Positions 9,393 to 17,195 of a DNA stretch of 64,000 bases are shown here, piece after piece (the stretch's first letter is position 1; each line of letters begins with the position of its first letter). Origin of the DNA: Candidatus Didemnitutus sp. (GTDB lineage: Bacteria; Verrucomicrobiota; Verrucomicrobiia; Opitutales; Opitutaceae). The notes under the pieces are model-generated. The model was given only the letters and a program-made list of their open reading frames with translations, was not told where the DNA came from and did not search any database. The stretch covers positions 186,001-250,000 of the forward strand of contig JAHCAY010000002.1 in assembly GCA_019634575.1 (NCBI GenBank), read 5' to 3'. The position numbers were made by a program, and so were the translations under genes.

Positions 9393-10073
9393 TCAGCGCC
9401 ACTGTCCCTGATGCAGGAACAGCTGCCGCTGCGTCTTCGCCGCGTGCGCGGCGTTGTGCGTCACGAGCGCAAGCGCGGTGTTTTCCTCGGCGCAAACCTC
9501 GAGCAGCAAATGGATCACCTCGTCGCCCGTCCGCTCGTCGAGGTTGCCGGTCGGCTCGTCCGCGAGCAGCAGCGCCGGACGGTTCATCAACGCGCGCGCG
9601 ACGGCCACGCGCTGCCGTTCGCCGCCCGAAAGGTGCGCCGGCACGTGATGCGCGCGATCGGCGAGACCCACGCGCTTCAGCAACGCCGCCGCGCGCTCGC
9701 GCTGCGCGGCAGTCGGCGAGCCGAGCATGCGCGCGCCCATGAGCACGTTCGCCAACGCGTCGATCTCCGGGATCAGGTAATACGCCTGAAAAACCATCCC
9801 GAGGAACCGGCCGCGGCGCGCGGTGAGCTCGCTGAGTGAGAGTTTCGCGGTCGCATCGCCGCCCCAGAAAATCTCACCGGTGTCGGGCCGGTCGAGTCCG
9901 GCGAGGAGGTTGAGCAGTGTGCTCTTGCCCGAGCCGGATTCGCCGCGAATCGAGACGCTCTCGCCCGCCGCGATGGCGAGATCGACGCCGCGCAGGACTT
10001 CGAGCGTCGCGTCGCCGCTGCGGTAGTTTTTGCGCACGCCACTGGCGCGCAGGACTGGCGTGGCATCAGACAT
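9393..10073 (-). CDS. lolD: LolD-type lipoprotein-releasing ABC ATPase
   Basis: ATPase subunit that drives release of outer-membrane lipoproteins from the inner membrane. The 226-residue protein has Walker A GESGSGKST, signature LSGGERQR and Walker B LLLADEPTGNLDERTG, with the MacB/LolD family spacing. The start at 10073 (MSDATPV) is preferred over an upstream GTG at 10085. The gene for its permease partner lies directly upstream on the same strand, separated by 95 bp holding a palindrome. The functional call is family-based; MacB-type ATPases are very similar, but the neighbouring LolC/E-like permease supports LolD. Confidence 0.9.
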   Translation of the reverse strand: MSDATPVLRASGVRKNYRSGDATLEVLRGVDLAIAAGESVSIRGESGSGKSTLLNLLAGLDRPDTGEIFWGGDATAKLSLSELTARRGRFLGMVFQAYYLIPEIDALANVLMGARMLGSPTAAQRERAAALLKRVGLADRAHHVPAHLSGGERQRVAVARALMNRPALLLADEPTGNLDERTGDEVIHLLLEVCAEENTALALVTHNAAHAAKTQRQLFLHQGQWR

Positions 10074-10089
10074 GGCGCCCTCCACTTAG

Positions 10090-10147
10090 GGTGGGCAGCG
10101 CGCTTGCGCGCACCTCGTCGTCGGCGCGCGCATGCGCGCTGCCTACC
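10090..10147. repeat. Palindrome between permease and lolD
   Basis: Arms at 10090-10111 (GGTGGGCAGCGCGCTTGCGC) and 10126-10147 are complementary with two mismatches. A third type of REP-like hairpin in this window, sitting in the gap between two co-oriented envelope genes. It could moderate expression of lolD relative to the permease. Confidence 0.7.
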
Positions 10148-10168
10148 AGATGGTCGTGTTTCTCGGCG

Positions 10169-11401
10169 CTATTCACTCCGCAGCGCCTCCACGGGTTTCA
10201 GGCGCGCGGCGCGCCAGGCGGGAATCAGCCCTGCGAGCGTCGCGGCGGCCAGCGAGAAGATCACGATGATCGCCACGTCTTTCGGCGCGGTGTGCGCCGG
10301 CAGCGAGCTGAACTGATAGAACTTCACGAACGCCTCCTGTCCCATCGTGAAGCGCGCGATGAGCTGCACGATGTTGTCGCGCCAGTGCAGCAGCGCGAAG
10401 CCGAGCCCGAGTCCGAGCGCCGTGCCACCCACGCCGATGACGAGGCCTTGGGCGCAAAAACACAGCGCGACATCGCGCGCCTTGCCGCCCATCGCGGCGA
10501 GCAGGCCGATTTCGCGCGTCTTGCGCACGACCGACATCAGCAGCGAACTCGTGATCGAGAACGCCGCCACGACGATGATGAACGTGAGCAGGAAAAAGAT
10601 CATGTTTCGCTCGAAGCTGAGCACGGCCTGGAAGTCGGCGTTCGATTCGAACCACGTCAGCGCGTAGGCCTGCGGCGGCAGCGCGTCGTTGAGCTGCGCG
10701 GCGACGGTATATTCGTCGGCACCGGGCTTCAGTCGGACGTTGTAGCCGTGCACCGTGCGACCGAGGCCATAGAGGTCCTGCATCAGGCGCAGCGAGCAGA
10801 GCACCGTGGAGCTGTCGAGTTGCTGGTGCCCGATCTGGAAAATGCCGGCGACGCGCACCTCGCGCGGGAGGAGCACTTCGTTCTGTTTCAAGCGCTCCAT
10901 CATCAGCGGCGAATAGACGCTCACTGTGTCGCCCACGCGGACGCCGAGCGATCGTGCGAGGATCGAGCTGAGAATCACCGAGTCGTCGTCGAGGTCGTCG
11001 AGCCGGCCGGAAATGAGGTATTTTTGCAGCGGAATGACTTCCTTCATCCGCGCGACGTCGAAACCCGTGATCGCCGGAAACGCCGGTCGGCGCTCGAACT
11101 CGAGCATCACCACACCCGCCGCGAACGGCGCGTAGCTCGCGACGCCGGCCTGTTTCCTTAACGCTTCCTCGGTCGCGGCCGCCGGCCGCTGGTCGAGCAC
11201 GCCGCGCGCGCGCACTTGCACCTCGCCCTGCGTGTCGATGATCATGCGCTGGATCTGGTGACCGAAGCCACCCATCACGCTCGTCGACACGAGCATGAGC
11301 GCCACGCCGAGCCCGACGCCGACGATCGAGATCAACGTGAAGAACGACACCCGCCCGGTCGGGAACAGCTGCTTGAGGGCGAGATAGATCGGCCAGGGCA
11401 T
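10169..11401 (-). CDS. LolC/LolE-like lipoprotein-releasing permease
   Basis: A 410-residue FtsX-type permease. There is one N-terminal transmembrane helix (about residues 18-42, after the family opening LALKQLFPTGRVSFFTLISI), a long periplasmic domain, and three C-terminal helices starting with the FFLLTFIIVVAAFSI segment. The block KTREIGLLAAMGGKARD is the coupling region typical of LolC/E. Only one permease gene is present, as in many bacteria that use a single LolC/E-type (LolF) homodimer, so the C/E distinction is not assigned. Partner of the adjacent LolD. Confidence 0.88.
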   Translation of the reverse strand: MPWPIYLALKQLFPTGRVSFFTLISIVGVGLGVALMLVSTSVMGGFGHQIQRMIIDTQGEVQVRARGVLDQRPAAATEEALRKQAGVASYAPFAAGVVMLEFERRPAFPAITGFDVARMKEVIPLQKYLISGRLDDLDDDSVILSSILARSLGVRVGDTVSVYSPLMMERLKQNEVLLPREVRVAGIFQIGHQQLDSSTVLCSLRLMQDLYGLGRTVHGYNVRLKPGADEYTVAAQLNDALPPQAYALTWFESNADFQAVLSFERNMIFFLLTFIIVVAAFSITSSLLMSVVRKTREIGLLAAMGGKARDVALCFCAQGLVIGVGGTALGLGLGFALLHWRDNIVQLIARFTMGQEAFVKFYQFSSLPAHTAPKDVAIIVIFSLAAATLAGLIPAWRAARLKPVEALRSE

Positions 11402-11432
11402 GGGCGCGGCGCCAGTTTAGGTTTAGGAGTTT

Positions 11433-11484
11433 AAGTTGAAGTAGCGCACGCGGACATCAGGAGCGCGGTTCGGTGCTTCAACTT
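11433..11484. repeat. Small inverted repeat between lysS and the Lol permease
   Basis: A 9-bp stem (AAGTTGAAG at 11433-11441, CTTCAACTT at 11476-11484) sits in the 95-bp gap just past the lysS stop. The same TTCAAC words recur nearby. There is no clear T-run on the minus strand, so terminator function is uncertain. Confidence 0.4.
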
Positions 11485-11496
11485 CAACCTTCAACT

Positions 11497-12984
11497 TCAA
11501 CTGGCCGCAGGCCTGAGCGACGGGAACAGAATCACGTCGCGGATGCTCTCGGCGCCGGTGAGCAGGATGCACAGGCGGTCGATGCCCACGCCCATACCAC
11601 CGGCGGGCGGCATGCCGTGCTCGAGGGCGAGCAGGAAATCGTTGTCGAGGTTCTGCTTCTCCTCGCCGACCTGCTTCTCGAACATCTCGCGCTGCACGAA
11701 CGGGTCGTTCTGCTCCGAGTAGGCCGGTGCGACTTCCATGCCGCCGATGATGCACTCGAAAACGTCGATCAGGCCCGGGTCTTCCTTGTTCAGCTTGGCG
11801 AGCGGGCACAGCTCCTTCGGCAGATGCGTGACGAACGTCGGCTGGATCAGCGTCGGCTCGATCTTCTTGCCGAAAATCTCGTTCACGACCTCGTGCGTTT
11901 CCCAACCCGGATGCACTTCAAGGCCGAGCTTGGCGCAGGCCTCGATCGCCTTCTCGCGATACTCGGGCTTGCCGCGGAATCCACTCAGCGCGAAGCCCGC
12001 CGCCTCATCGATCAGGTCGAAATAGCGCACGCTGCGCCACTCGCCGGCGAAGTTGATCATCTGGCCGCTCGCGGCGTGCTTGATCTCGGTCGCGCCGATC
12101 ACGTCGCGGCAGAGGTCGGCGAAGATCGCCTTCAGCAACTCCATCATGCCGCCGAAATCCGAGTAGGCCTGGTAAACCTCGAGCATGGTGAACTCGGGGT
12201 TGTGCTTGCGCGAGACGCCCTCGTTGCGGAACACGCGGCCGATCTCGAACACGCGGTCGTAGCCGCCGACGAGCAGGCGCTTGAGGCGCAACTCGAGCGC
12301 GATGCGCAGGAAAAAATCCGCGCCGAGCGCGTTATGATGCGTCGTGAACGGCCGCGCCGCCGCGCCGCCCGCCACGCCTTCGAGGACGGGCGTTTCCACT
12401 TCGAAAAAGCTGCGTTTCGCGAGCGTCGAGCGGATGCTCGCGACGATCTTGCTGCGCAGCATCAGCCGCTGGCGCGACTCGGGATTGACGATGAGATCGA
12501 GGTAGCGCTGACGATAAACCTGCTCCGGATCGGTGAGTCCGTGCCACTTCTCCGGCAGCGGACGCAGCGCCTTCGACACGAGCGTGAACGCATCGACGCG
12601 CACCGTGATTTCACCGGTCTTGGTTTTGAACAACGCGCCGGTCACGCCGATGATGTCGCCGAGATCGAGTTGCTTCTTGAAGACGCCGTAGCGCTCCTCG
12701 CCGAGCACGTCCTTGCGGAAATAGAGCTGAATCTGCCCCTGCTGATCCTGGATCTTCACGAACGAGCTGCCGCCCTGCACGCGGAACGTCACGAGCCGTC
12801 CGGCCACCGAGGCCGTCGCGGCGTAATCCTGGCCGTCGACGTAGAGCGCTTTGGCGTCCTGGGAAAAGTGCGTCTGCGGCGCGCTGGCCTGGAACGGATC
12901 AAAGCCGCCCGCGCGCATGTCCTGCAGCTTTTGGCGCCGCACGGCGAACTGGTCGTGAGTGATGTCCTGCTGGTTCTCGCTCAT
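11497..12984 (-). CDS. lysS: Class II lysyl-tRNA synthetase
   Basis: Charges tRNA(Lys) with lysine. The 495-residue protein has an N-terminal OB-fold anticodon-binding domain (around residues 60-150). Class II motifs follow: motif 2 FEIGRVFRNEGVSRKHNPEF and motif 3 GMGVGIDRLCILLTG near the C-terminus. QRYLDL and SFFEVETPVL are typical LysS blocks. The ATG at 12984 gives the family N-terminus (MSENQQDITHDQF); the longer frame upstream is not supported. It heads the minus-strand block that continues into the Lol genes, and its product is soluble and cytoplasmic. Confidence 0.96.
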   Translation of the reverse strand: MSENQQDITHDQFAVRRQKLQDMRAGGFDPFQASAPQTHFSQDAKALYVDGQDYAATASVAGRLVTFRVQGGSSFVKIQDQQGQIQLYFRKDVLGEERYGVFKKQLDLGDIIGVTGALFKTKTGEITVRVDAFTLVSKALRPLPEKWHGLTDPEQVYRQRYLDLIVNPESRQRLMLRSKIVASIRSTLAKRSFFEVETPVLEGVAGGAAARPFTTHHNALGADFFLRIALELRLKRLLVGGYDRVFEIGRVFRNEGVSRKHNPEFTMLEVYQAYSDFGGMMELLKAIFADLCRDVIGATEIKHAASGQMINFAGEWRSVRYFDLIDEAAGFALSGFRGKPEYREKAIEACAKLGLEVHPGWETHEVVNEIFGKKIEPTLIQPTFVTHLPKELCPLAKLNKEDPGLIDVFECIIGGMEVAPAYSEQNDPFVQREMFEKQVGEEKQNLDNDFLLALEHGMPPAGGMGVGIDRLCILLTGAESIRDVILFPSLRPAAS

Positions 12985-13051
12985 GGAACCGCGCACGATT
13001 GGGCGCGCCCCCGCCCGGGGCAAACGGAAATTGGGTTCTAGCCGCCGCGCT

Positions 13052-13363
13052 TCAGACCGAGTTCCACCCGGCCACGACGGCTCGCTTGAAATCCGGCCAG
13101 TGCGCCACGATATCGCCGGCCATGTAACCGACCGCCGTGCCCCCAACGATCCACCCGACGTGGCTCAGCATAAATCTCCACTGCGCTGCGGGCGATGAGG
13201 CCTGCACGCCGGCCGCGATCCCGAGCAGCAGCGTGCCGATCGAAACGCCCCAAATCGGCGAGCCAACGAGCGCGAGGCTGAACGGCAGACTGATTGCCAG
13301 TCCTTTGACGACTTCCAGACTGCGGCGACGCGCGTCGTCCGTTTGAAGAGGTGAGTTACTCAT
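13052..13363 (-). CDS. Small hypothetical membrane protein
   Basis: A 103-residue protein starting at ATG 13363, where the hydrophobic body begins after a short polar N-terminus. Three hydrophobic segments are visible (about residues 21-35, 37-52 and 62-85). I do not recognise the family. It lies between lysS and the divergent lipB. The longer open frame to 13501 would run through the lipB promoter region and overlap lipB, so the shorter form is preferred. Confidence 0.6.
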   Translation of the reverse strand: MSNSPLQTDDARRRSLEVVKGLAISLPFSLALVGSPIWGVSIGTLLLGIAAGVQASSPAAQWRFMLSHVGWIVGGTAVGYMAGDIVAHWPDFKRAVVAGWNSV

Positions 13364-13488
13364 GGTGCGCTGGCCCGCGCCCGGACTGAGTCGATGGCAG
13401 TGGCCGACCGCAAACCGATTTAACGCTCCGCGGACGCGCCAGTGAAAAGTTGCGCCCGCCCCGAAGCTCGGCGAAAGCTTGTCCCGCC
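13364..13488. other. Divergent intergenic region upstream of lipB
   Basis: 125 bp between the small membrane protein gene (minus) and lipB (plus). Promoters for both are expected here, but I see no clear -10/-35 pair or operator. Confidence 0.5.
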
Positions 13489-14181
13489 ATGGCCGAGCCA
13501 TCGTCCGCCCACTCCGCCGCTCCCGCCCTCGACCTCGTCGACTGGGGACGCACGGCGTATGCGGACGCGTGGCGACGCCAGGAAGAACTCGTCGCCGCCC
13601 GCAACGACGGCCGCGCGCCCGATACGCTCGTGTTCACGGAGCACAACCCCGTGTTCACGATGGGCGTGCGCCGCGGCGCCGAGCAAAATCTCCTCTGGCA
13701 ACAGGCCGAGCTCGCCCGGCGCGGCATCGAAGTCGTCACCACCAACCGCGGCGGCGACATCACTTACCACGGCCCGGGCCAGATCGTCGGCTACCCGATC
13801 GTGAACCTCGCGCCGCGCAAAGACCTGCACGCCTATCTGCGTTTCCTCGAGGACGTGATGATCGCCAGCGTCGCACACTTCGGCCTCGCCGCCGGCCGCA
13901 ATCCCGGCAAGACCGGCATCTGGATCGAGAAGCGCAAGATCGCCGCCATCGGCGTCGCCGTGAAAAAGTGGACGACGTTTCACGGCTTCGCGCTGAACGT
14001 GAACACCGACCTCACTCCCTTCACCGGCATCATCCCCTGCGGCATCACCGCCGCCGACGGCACCGTCACGTCGCTGCAGCTCGAACTCGGCCGCACCGTG
14101 GATATCGCCGAAGTGAAAGCCGCGCTCGCCGCCGAATTCCGCGCGCGTCTGCCGGAGTTTCTCGCCGGCGCCAACGCATGA
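13489..14181 (+). CDS. lipB: Octanoyltransferase LipB
   Basis: Transfers octanoate from acyl carrier protein to lipoyl domains, the first step of lipoate assembly; LipA, encoded 2 kb downstream, then inserts sulfur. The 230-residue protein shows the substrate-binding motif RGGDITYHGPGQ, the lysine-containing KTGIWIEKRKIAAIGV, and the catalytic cysteine in GIIPCGITAADG. The start at ATG 13489 is chosen because the family's N-terminal strand follows closely; the track-length frame from 13450 lacks a convincing start. Its stop overlaps the start of a 59-codon frame. Confidence 0.94.
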   Translation: MAEPSSAHSAAPALDLVDWGRTAYADAWRRQEELVAARNDGRAPDTLVFTEHNPVFTMGVRRGAEQNLLWQQAELARRGIEVVTTNRGGDITYHGPGQIVGYPIVNLAPRKDLHAYLRFLEDVMIASVAHFGLAAGRNPGKTGIWIEKRKIAAIGVAVKKWTTFHGFALNVNTDLTPFTGIIPCGITAADGTVTSLQLELGRTVDIAEVKAALAAEFRARLPEFLAGANA

Positions 14182-14357
14182 GCGAATCGGCGTTCGCATC
14201 GCCCCCCATCTCACTTGACCGTCGCGCGCGCCTCGGACTCGTTGTGCCGCCCGCGATCTTCGGCAACCGCGACGGCGCCGCCTCCGCCCTCGACCACGCG
14301 CCCACGCTCCAGCCGCAGAACGCCGACGCGCGTCGCCGGCACAAGCAACCGCAATGA
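14178..14357 (+). CDS. Possible 59-residue protein coupled to lipB and the TPR gene
   Basis: A 59-codon frame whose ATG overlaps the lipB stop (ATGA, 14178-14181) and whose stop overlaps the next gene's ATG (ATGA, 14354-14357). The product is basic and Pro/Ala-rich, with no hydrophobic helix and no domain I recognise. Two exact 4-bp overlaps are the signature of translational coupling, which is the main argument that it is real. Against it, GC-rich DNA yields many chance frames and the composition is unremarkable. Confidence 0.4.
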   Translation: MSESAFASPPISLDRRARLGLVVPPAIFGNRDGAASALDHAPTLQPQNADARRRHKQPQ

Positions 14358-16147
14358 AACCGGAACGTCCTTCCGCCCGCGTGCCGTGGCTCTGGGCCGG
14401 ATTGCTGGGAGCTGTGCTGACCGTCGCGTATTGGCCGGGTCTGCGCACCCCTTTCGTCTTCGACGACCTGCCGTCGCTGGCGCAGAACGCGACGCTCGCC
14501 TCGCTTTCGCGCGCCTGGAGTCCTCCCGCCGGCGGCCTGACGGTCAGCGGCCGACCGTTGCTCAACTTCTCCTTTGCCCTCAACCACGCATTCGGCGGCG
14601 ATCAGGTGCTCGGCTATCATGTCGCGAACCTCGCGATCCACTTCGCCGCGGCGTTGCTCCTTTTCGGCCTCGTGCGCCGAACCTTGGCCGCACGCCCCGA
14701 TGCCGACTGGATCGCCGGCGCCACAACGCTGCTCTGGGCGCTGCATCCGCTGCAAACCGAGTCCGTCACCTACACGGTGCAACGCGCGGAATCGCTCGCC
14801 GGCCTGTTCATCCTGGCGACGCTTTACGCCGCGCTCCGCGCGCGCACCAGTGCGCGGCCACGGCTCTGGGCCACGCTGGCGGTGGGCGCGAGCTGCGCCG
14901 GCGCCGCAACCAAGGAAACGGCGGTGGTAGCCCCGCTGCTGATCCTGCTCTACGATCGCACTTTCGCAGACGGTTCGTTCGTCGCCGCGATCGCAGCGCG
15001 CCGGCGTTTTTATCTCGGCCTCCTCTCCTCGTGGGTGCTGCTGGCGGCGCTGGTCGTGAGCGCGCACAGCCGCGGCGGCACGGCGGGGACGGCCGGTCCG
15101 GTCAGTTCCGGACAATACGCCGCGCTGCAACTCTCCGCGATCGCCCATTATGTGCGGCTCGTGTTCTGGCCCTCTCCGCTGGCGTTCGATTATGGCCCGT
15201 TCCAGAGCGTCGATGTCGCCGCCGTGCTGCCGGGCGCGATCTTCACTGTAGGAGCAATCGCTGCGACTGGATGGCTGCTCTGGCGGCGGCCTCCGCTGGG
15301 GTTCCTCGGCGCAAGCTACTTCATTTTGCTCGCCCCCAGCTCGAGCGTCGTGCCCGTCGTCACCCAAGTCGCAGCCGAGCACCGTGTCTATCTCGCTCTC
15401 GCACCACTGCTGCTCGCGATCGTGCTGGCCGGTGCTCGCTGGCTGCCGCGTCCCGTGGCGCTGGTCGCCGCCGCCGTCGCCGCGCTCGCTTGCGCCCGCC
15501 TGACCTGGCAACGCAATCGCGTCTACGCCACGCCCATCGGCCTGTGGAGCGATGCGGCCGCCGCGTGTCCGACGAATCCCCGCGCACATCTGAACCTCGG
15601 GGAACAGCTCGCCCGCACCGGACGCACGCGTGAGGCGATCGCCTGCTTCGAGAGCGCACTGCAGTTGCAGCCGAACTACGTCACTGCCCTCTACGACCTC
15701 GGCACGGCGCTCATCAGCGATCGCCGGCCACGCGACGCGATCGCTCCGCTGCGACACGCCCTGGATCTCGAGCCGGACCACGCCGAGGCCGCCTACAACC
15801 TCGGCAACGCGCACGCGGCGCTCGGTGAACACACTGACGCGGTGCGCGCTTTCACATGGAGTCTGCGGACCCGACCCGATCGCGCCGCGGCGCATTTCAA
15901 TCTCGCGAACAGCCTGCTCGCGCTCGATCGCCTGCCCGCGGCCATCGATCACCTCCGCCGCGCCGTCGCGCTCGCCCCCGACCATGCCGACGCGCACTTC
16001 AACCTCGCGAACGCCCTTTTCCAAAGCGGGCACCCCGAACTCGCGATCCCCGAATACGAAGCGGTCCTGCGCCTCAATCCGAGCGATGCCGACGCAGCGA
16101 CCAATCTCCGGCTCGCCCGCGCCTCCGCGCGCGAAAATCCCCGGTAA
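14354..16147 (+). CDS. TMTC-like polytopic membrane protein with C-terminal TPR repeats
   Basis: A 597-residue protein with two halves. Residues 1-395 hold about ten hydrophobic segments with motifs seen in the TMTC family of GT-C mannosyltransferase-like proteins: FVFDDLPSLAQN, GRPLLNFSFALNHAFGG, GYHVANLAIH and ALHPLQTESVTYTVQRAESL. The C-terminal 200 residues are five to six TPR repeats (for example NLGEQLARTGRTREAIACFE and NLANALFQSGHPELAIPEYE). Eukaryotic TMTCs O-mannosylate cadherins; bacterial relatives are common in this kind of genome but uncharacterised. It is embedded between lipB and lipA, which need not imply a shared function. Confidence 0.8.
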   Translation: MKPERPSARVPWLWAGLLGAVLTVAYWPGLRTPFVFDDLPSLAQNATLASLSRAWSPPAGGLTVSGRPLLNFSFALNHAFGGDQVLGYHVANLAIHFAAALLLFGLVRRTLAARPDADWIAGATTLLWALHPLQTESVTYTVQRAESLAGLFILATLYAALRARTSARPRLWATLAVGASCAGAATKETAVVAPLLILLYDRTFADGSFVAAIAARRRFYLGLLSSWVLLAALVVSAHSRGGTAGTAGPVSSGQYAALQLSAIAHYVRLVFWPSPLAFDYGPFQSVDVAAVLPGAIFTVGAIAATGWLLWRRPPLGFLGASYFILLAPSSSVVPVVTQVAAEHRVYLALAPLLLAIVLAGARWLPRPVALVAAAVAALACARLTWQRNRVYATPIGLWSDAAAACPTNPRAHLNLGEQLARTGRTREAIACFESALQLQPNYVTALYDLGTALISDRRPRDAIAPLRHALDLEPDHAEAAYNLGNAHAALGEHTDAVRAFTWSLRTRPDRAAAHFNLANSLLALDRLPAAIDHLRRAVALAPDHADAHFNLANALFQSGHPELAIPEYEAVLRLNPSDADAATNLRLARASARENPR

Positions 16148-16257
16148 GCAGCGATTAACCCGCACGCCGCCGCCATCAGCCGGGGCGATAGACCGCGAGT
16201 GCGCACAAAACCCACTTGTCGTCCCGGCGGCTTCGTGTCCTTTCGTAGCTCCTTCCG

Positions 16258-17175
16258 ATGACTCCCACCTCGCGCAAACCCGACTGGCTCCGCGCCAAGC
16301 TGCCCTCCGGCCCCGGCTACAAGGCCACCCGCGCACTCGTCGAGACCAACAAGCTCCACACCGTTTGCCAGTCCGCGCAGTGCCCGAACATCGGCGAGTG
16401 CTGGTCGCGCGGCACCGCGACCGTGATGATCCTCGGCAACATCTGCACGCGCTCCTGTAACTTCTGCGCCATCCAAGTCGGCCGCCCGACCGAGTTCGAC
16501 CTCGGCGAGCCCGCGCGCGTTGCCGACGCCGTGGCCAAGATGGGCCTGCGCCACTGCGTCATCACCTCCGTCGCCCGCGACGACCTGAAGGACGGCGGCG
16601 CCAGCGTCTGGGCCGCCACGATCCGCGCCACAAAATACAAGAGCCCGCAATGCGCCATCGAGGTGCTCGTGCCGGACTTCAAGGGCAACATGGATCAGGT
16701 CGACATCGTCCTCGACGCCAAGCCCGACATCTTCAACCACAACGTCGAAACCGTGGAGCGCCTCCAGCGCCCCGTGCGCGTGCAAGCCCGCTACGACCGC
16801 AGCCGCTCCGTGCTCCGCCACGCCAAGAGCCGCGGCTTCACCACGAAGACCGGCATCATGCTCGGCCTCGGCGAAACGCAGGACGAGATCGCCCAGACGA
16901 TCCGCGACATCGCCAGCGACAAGACCGACATCCTCACGATCGGCCAGTATCTCCAGCCCACGCCCCAACACTGGAAGATCGACCGCTGGGTGCCGCCGGA
17001 GGAATTCGCGCACTGGAAAAAATTCGGCCTCGAGCTCGGCATCGGCGTGATCGAATCCGGCCCGCTCGTCCGCTCCAGCTATCACGCCGACGAGCAGTCG
17101 CAGAAGTATACCGGCGTTGTGAATTCCATCGCTAAAATGGACTCTACAGCGGTGACAGCTACTCTACAGCAATAA
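16258..17175 (+). CDS. lipA: Lipoyl synthase LipA with a transposon-encoded C-terminal tail
   Basis: Radical SAM enzyme inserting two sulfurs into octanoyl groups. Both cluster motifs are intact: the auxiliary-cluster cysteines in CQSAQCPNIGEC and the radical SAM CTRSCNFC. The C-terminal RSSYHADEQ holds the serine that ligates the auxiliary cluster. Codon 286 (GGC, 17113-17115) is the last one fully in host sequence. Codon 287 then spans the junction, and a Tn7-like element supplies the end: VVNSIAKMDSTAVTATLQQ and a TAA at 17173-17175, giving 305 residues. The original end, VEHLNTQNTLAAAR then stop, is still present after the element at 30191-30235 and would make a 300-residue protein. Since all catalytic residues are upstream, the enzyme probably still works. 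Confidence 0.96.
   Translation: MTPTSRKPDWLRAKLPSGPGYKATRALVETNKLHTVCQSAQCPNIGECWSRGTATVMILGNICTRSCNFCAIQVGRPTEFDLGEPARVADAVAKMGLRHCVITSVARDDLKDGGASVWAATIRATKYKSPQCAIEVLVPDFKGNMDQVDIVLDAKPDIFNHNVETVERLQRPVRVQARYDRSRSVLRHAKSRGFTTKTGIMLGLGETQDEIAQTIRDIASDKTDILTIGQYLQPTPQHWKIDRWVPPEEFAHWKKFGLELGIGVIESGPLVRSSYHADEQSQKYTGVVNSIAKMDSTAVTATLQQ
17113..17117. repeat. Target site duplication, left copy (GGCGT)
   Basis: Five bases GGCGT immediately before the left terminal TGT. The identical five bases follow the right terminal ACA at 30188-30192. A 5-bp duplication is the standard Tn7-family signature. Confidence 0.97.
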
Positions 17176-17188
17176 AATGTGCTGAGGC
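17118..17188. repeat. Left transposon end with transposase-binding repeats
   Basis: Starts TGTGAATTCCATCGCTAAAA. A second partial motif AATAAAATGTGCTGAGGC lies at 17171-17188. Its TGTGCTGAGGC half matches the internal repeat of the right end, and the GAATTCCATCGCT half of the terminal copy also recurs there. A 10-bp word ACTCTACAGC repeats at 17141-17150 and 17161-17170 with a 20-bp period. These are probable TnsB sites. The same bases encode the new lipA tail. Confidence 0.85.
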
Positions 17189-17195
17189 TGGAGAG

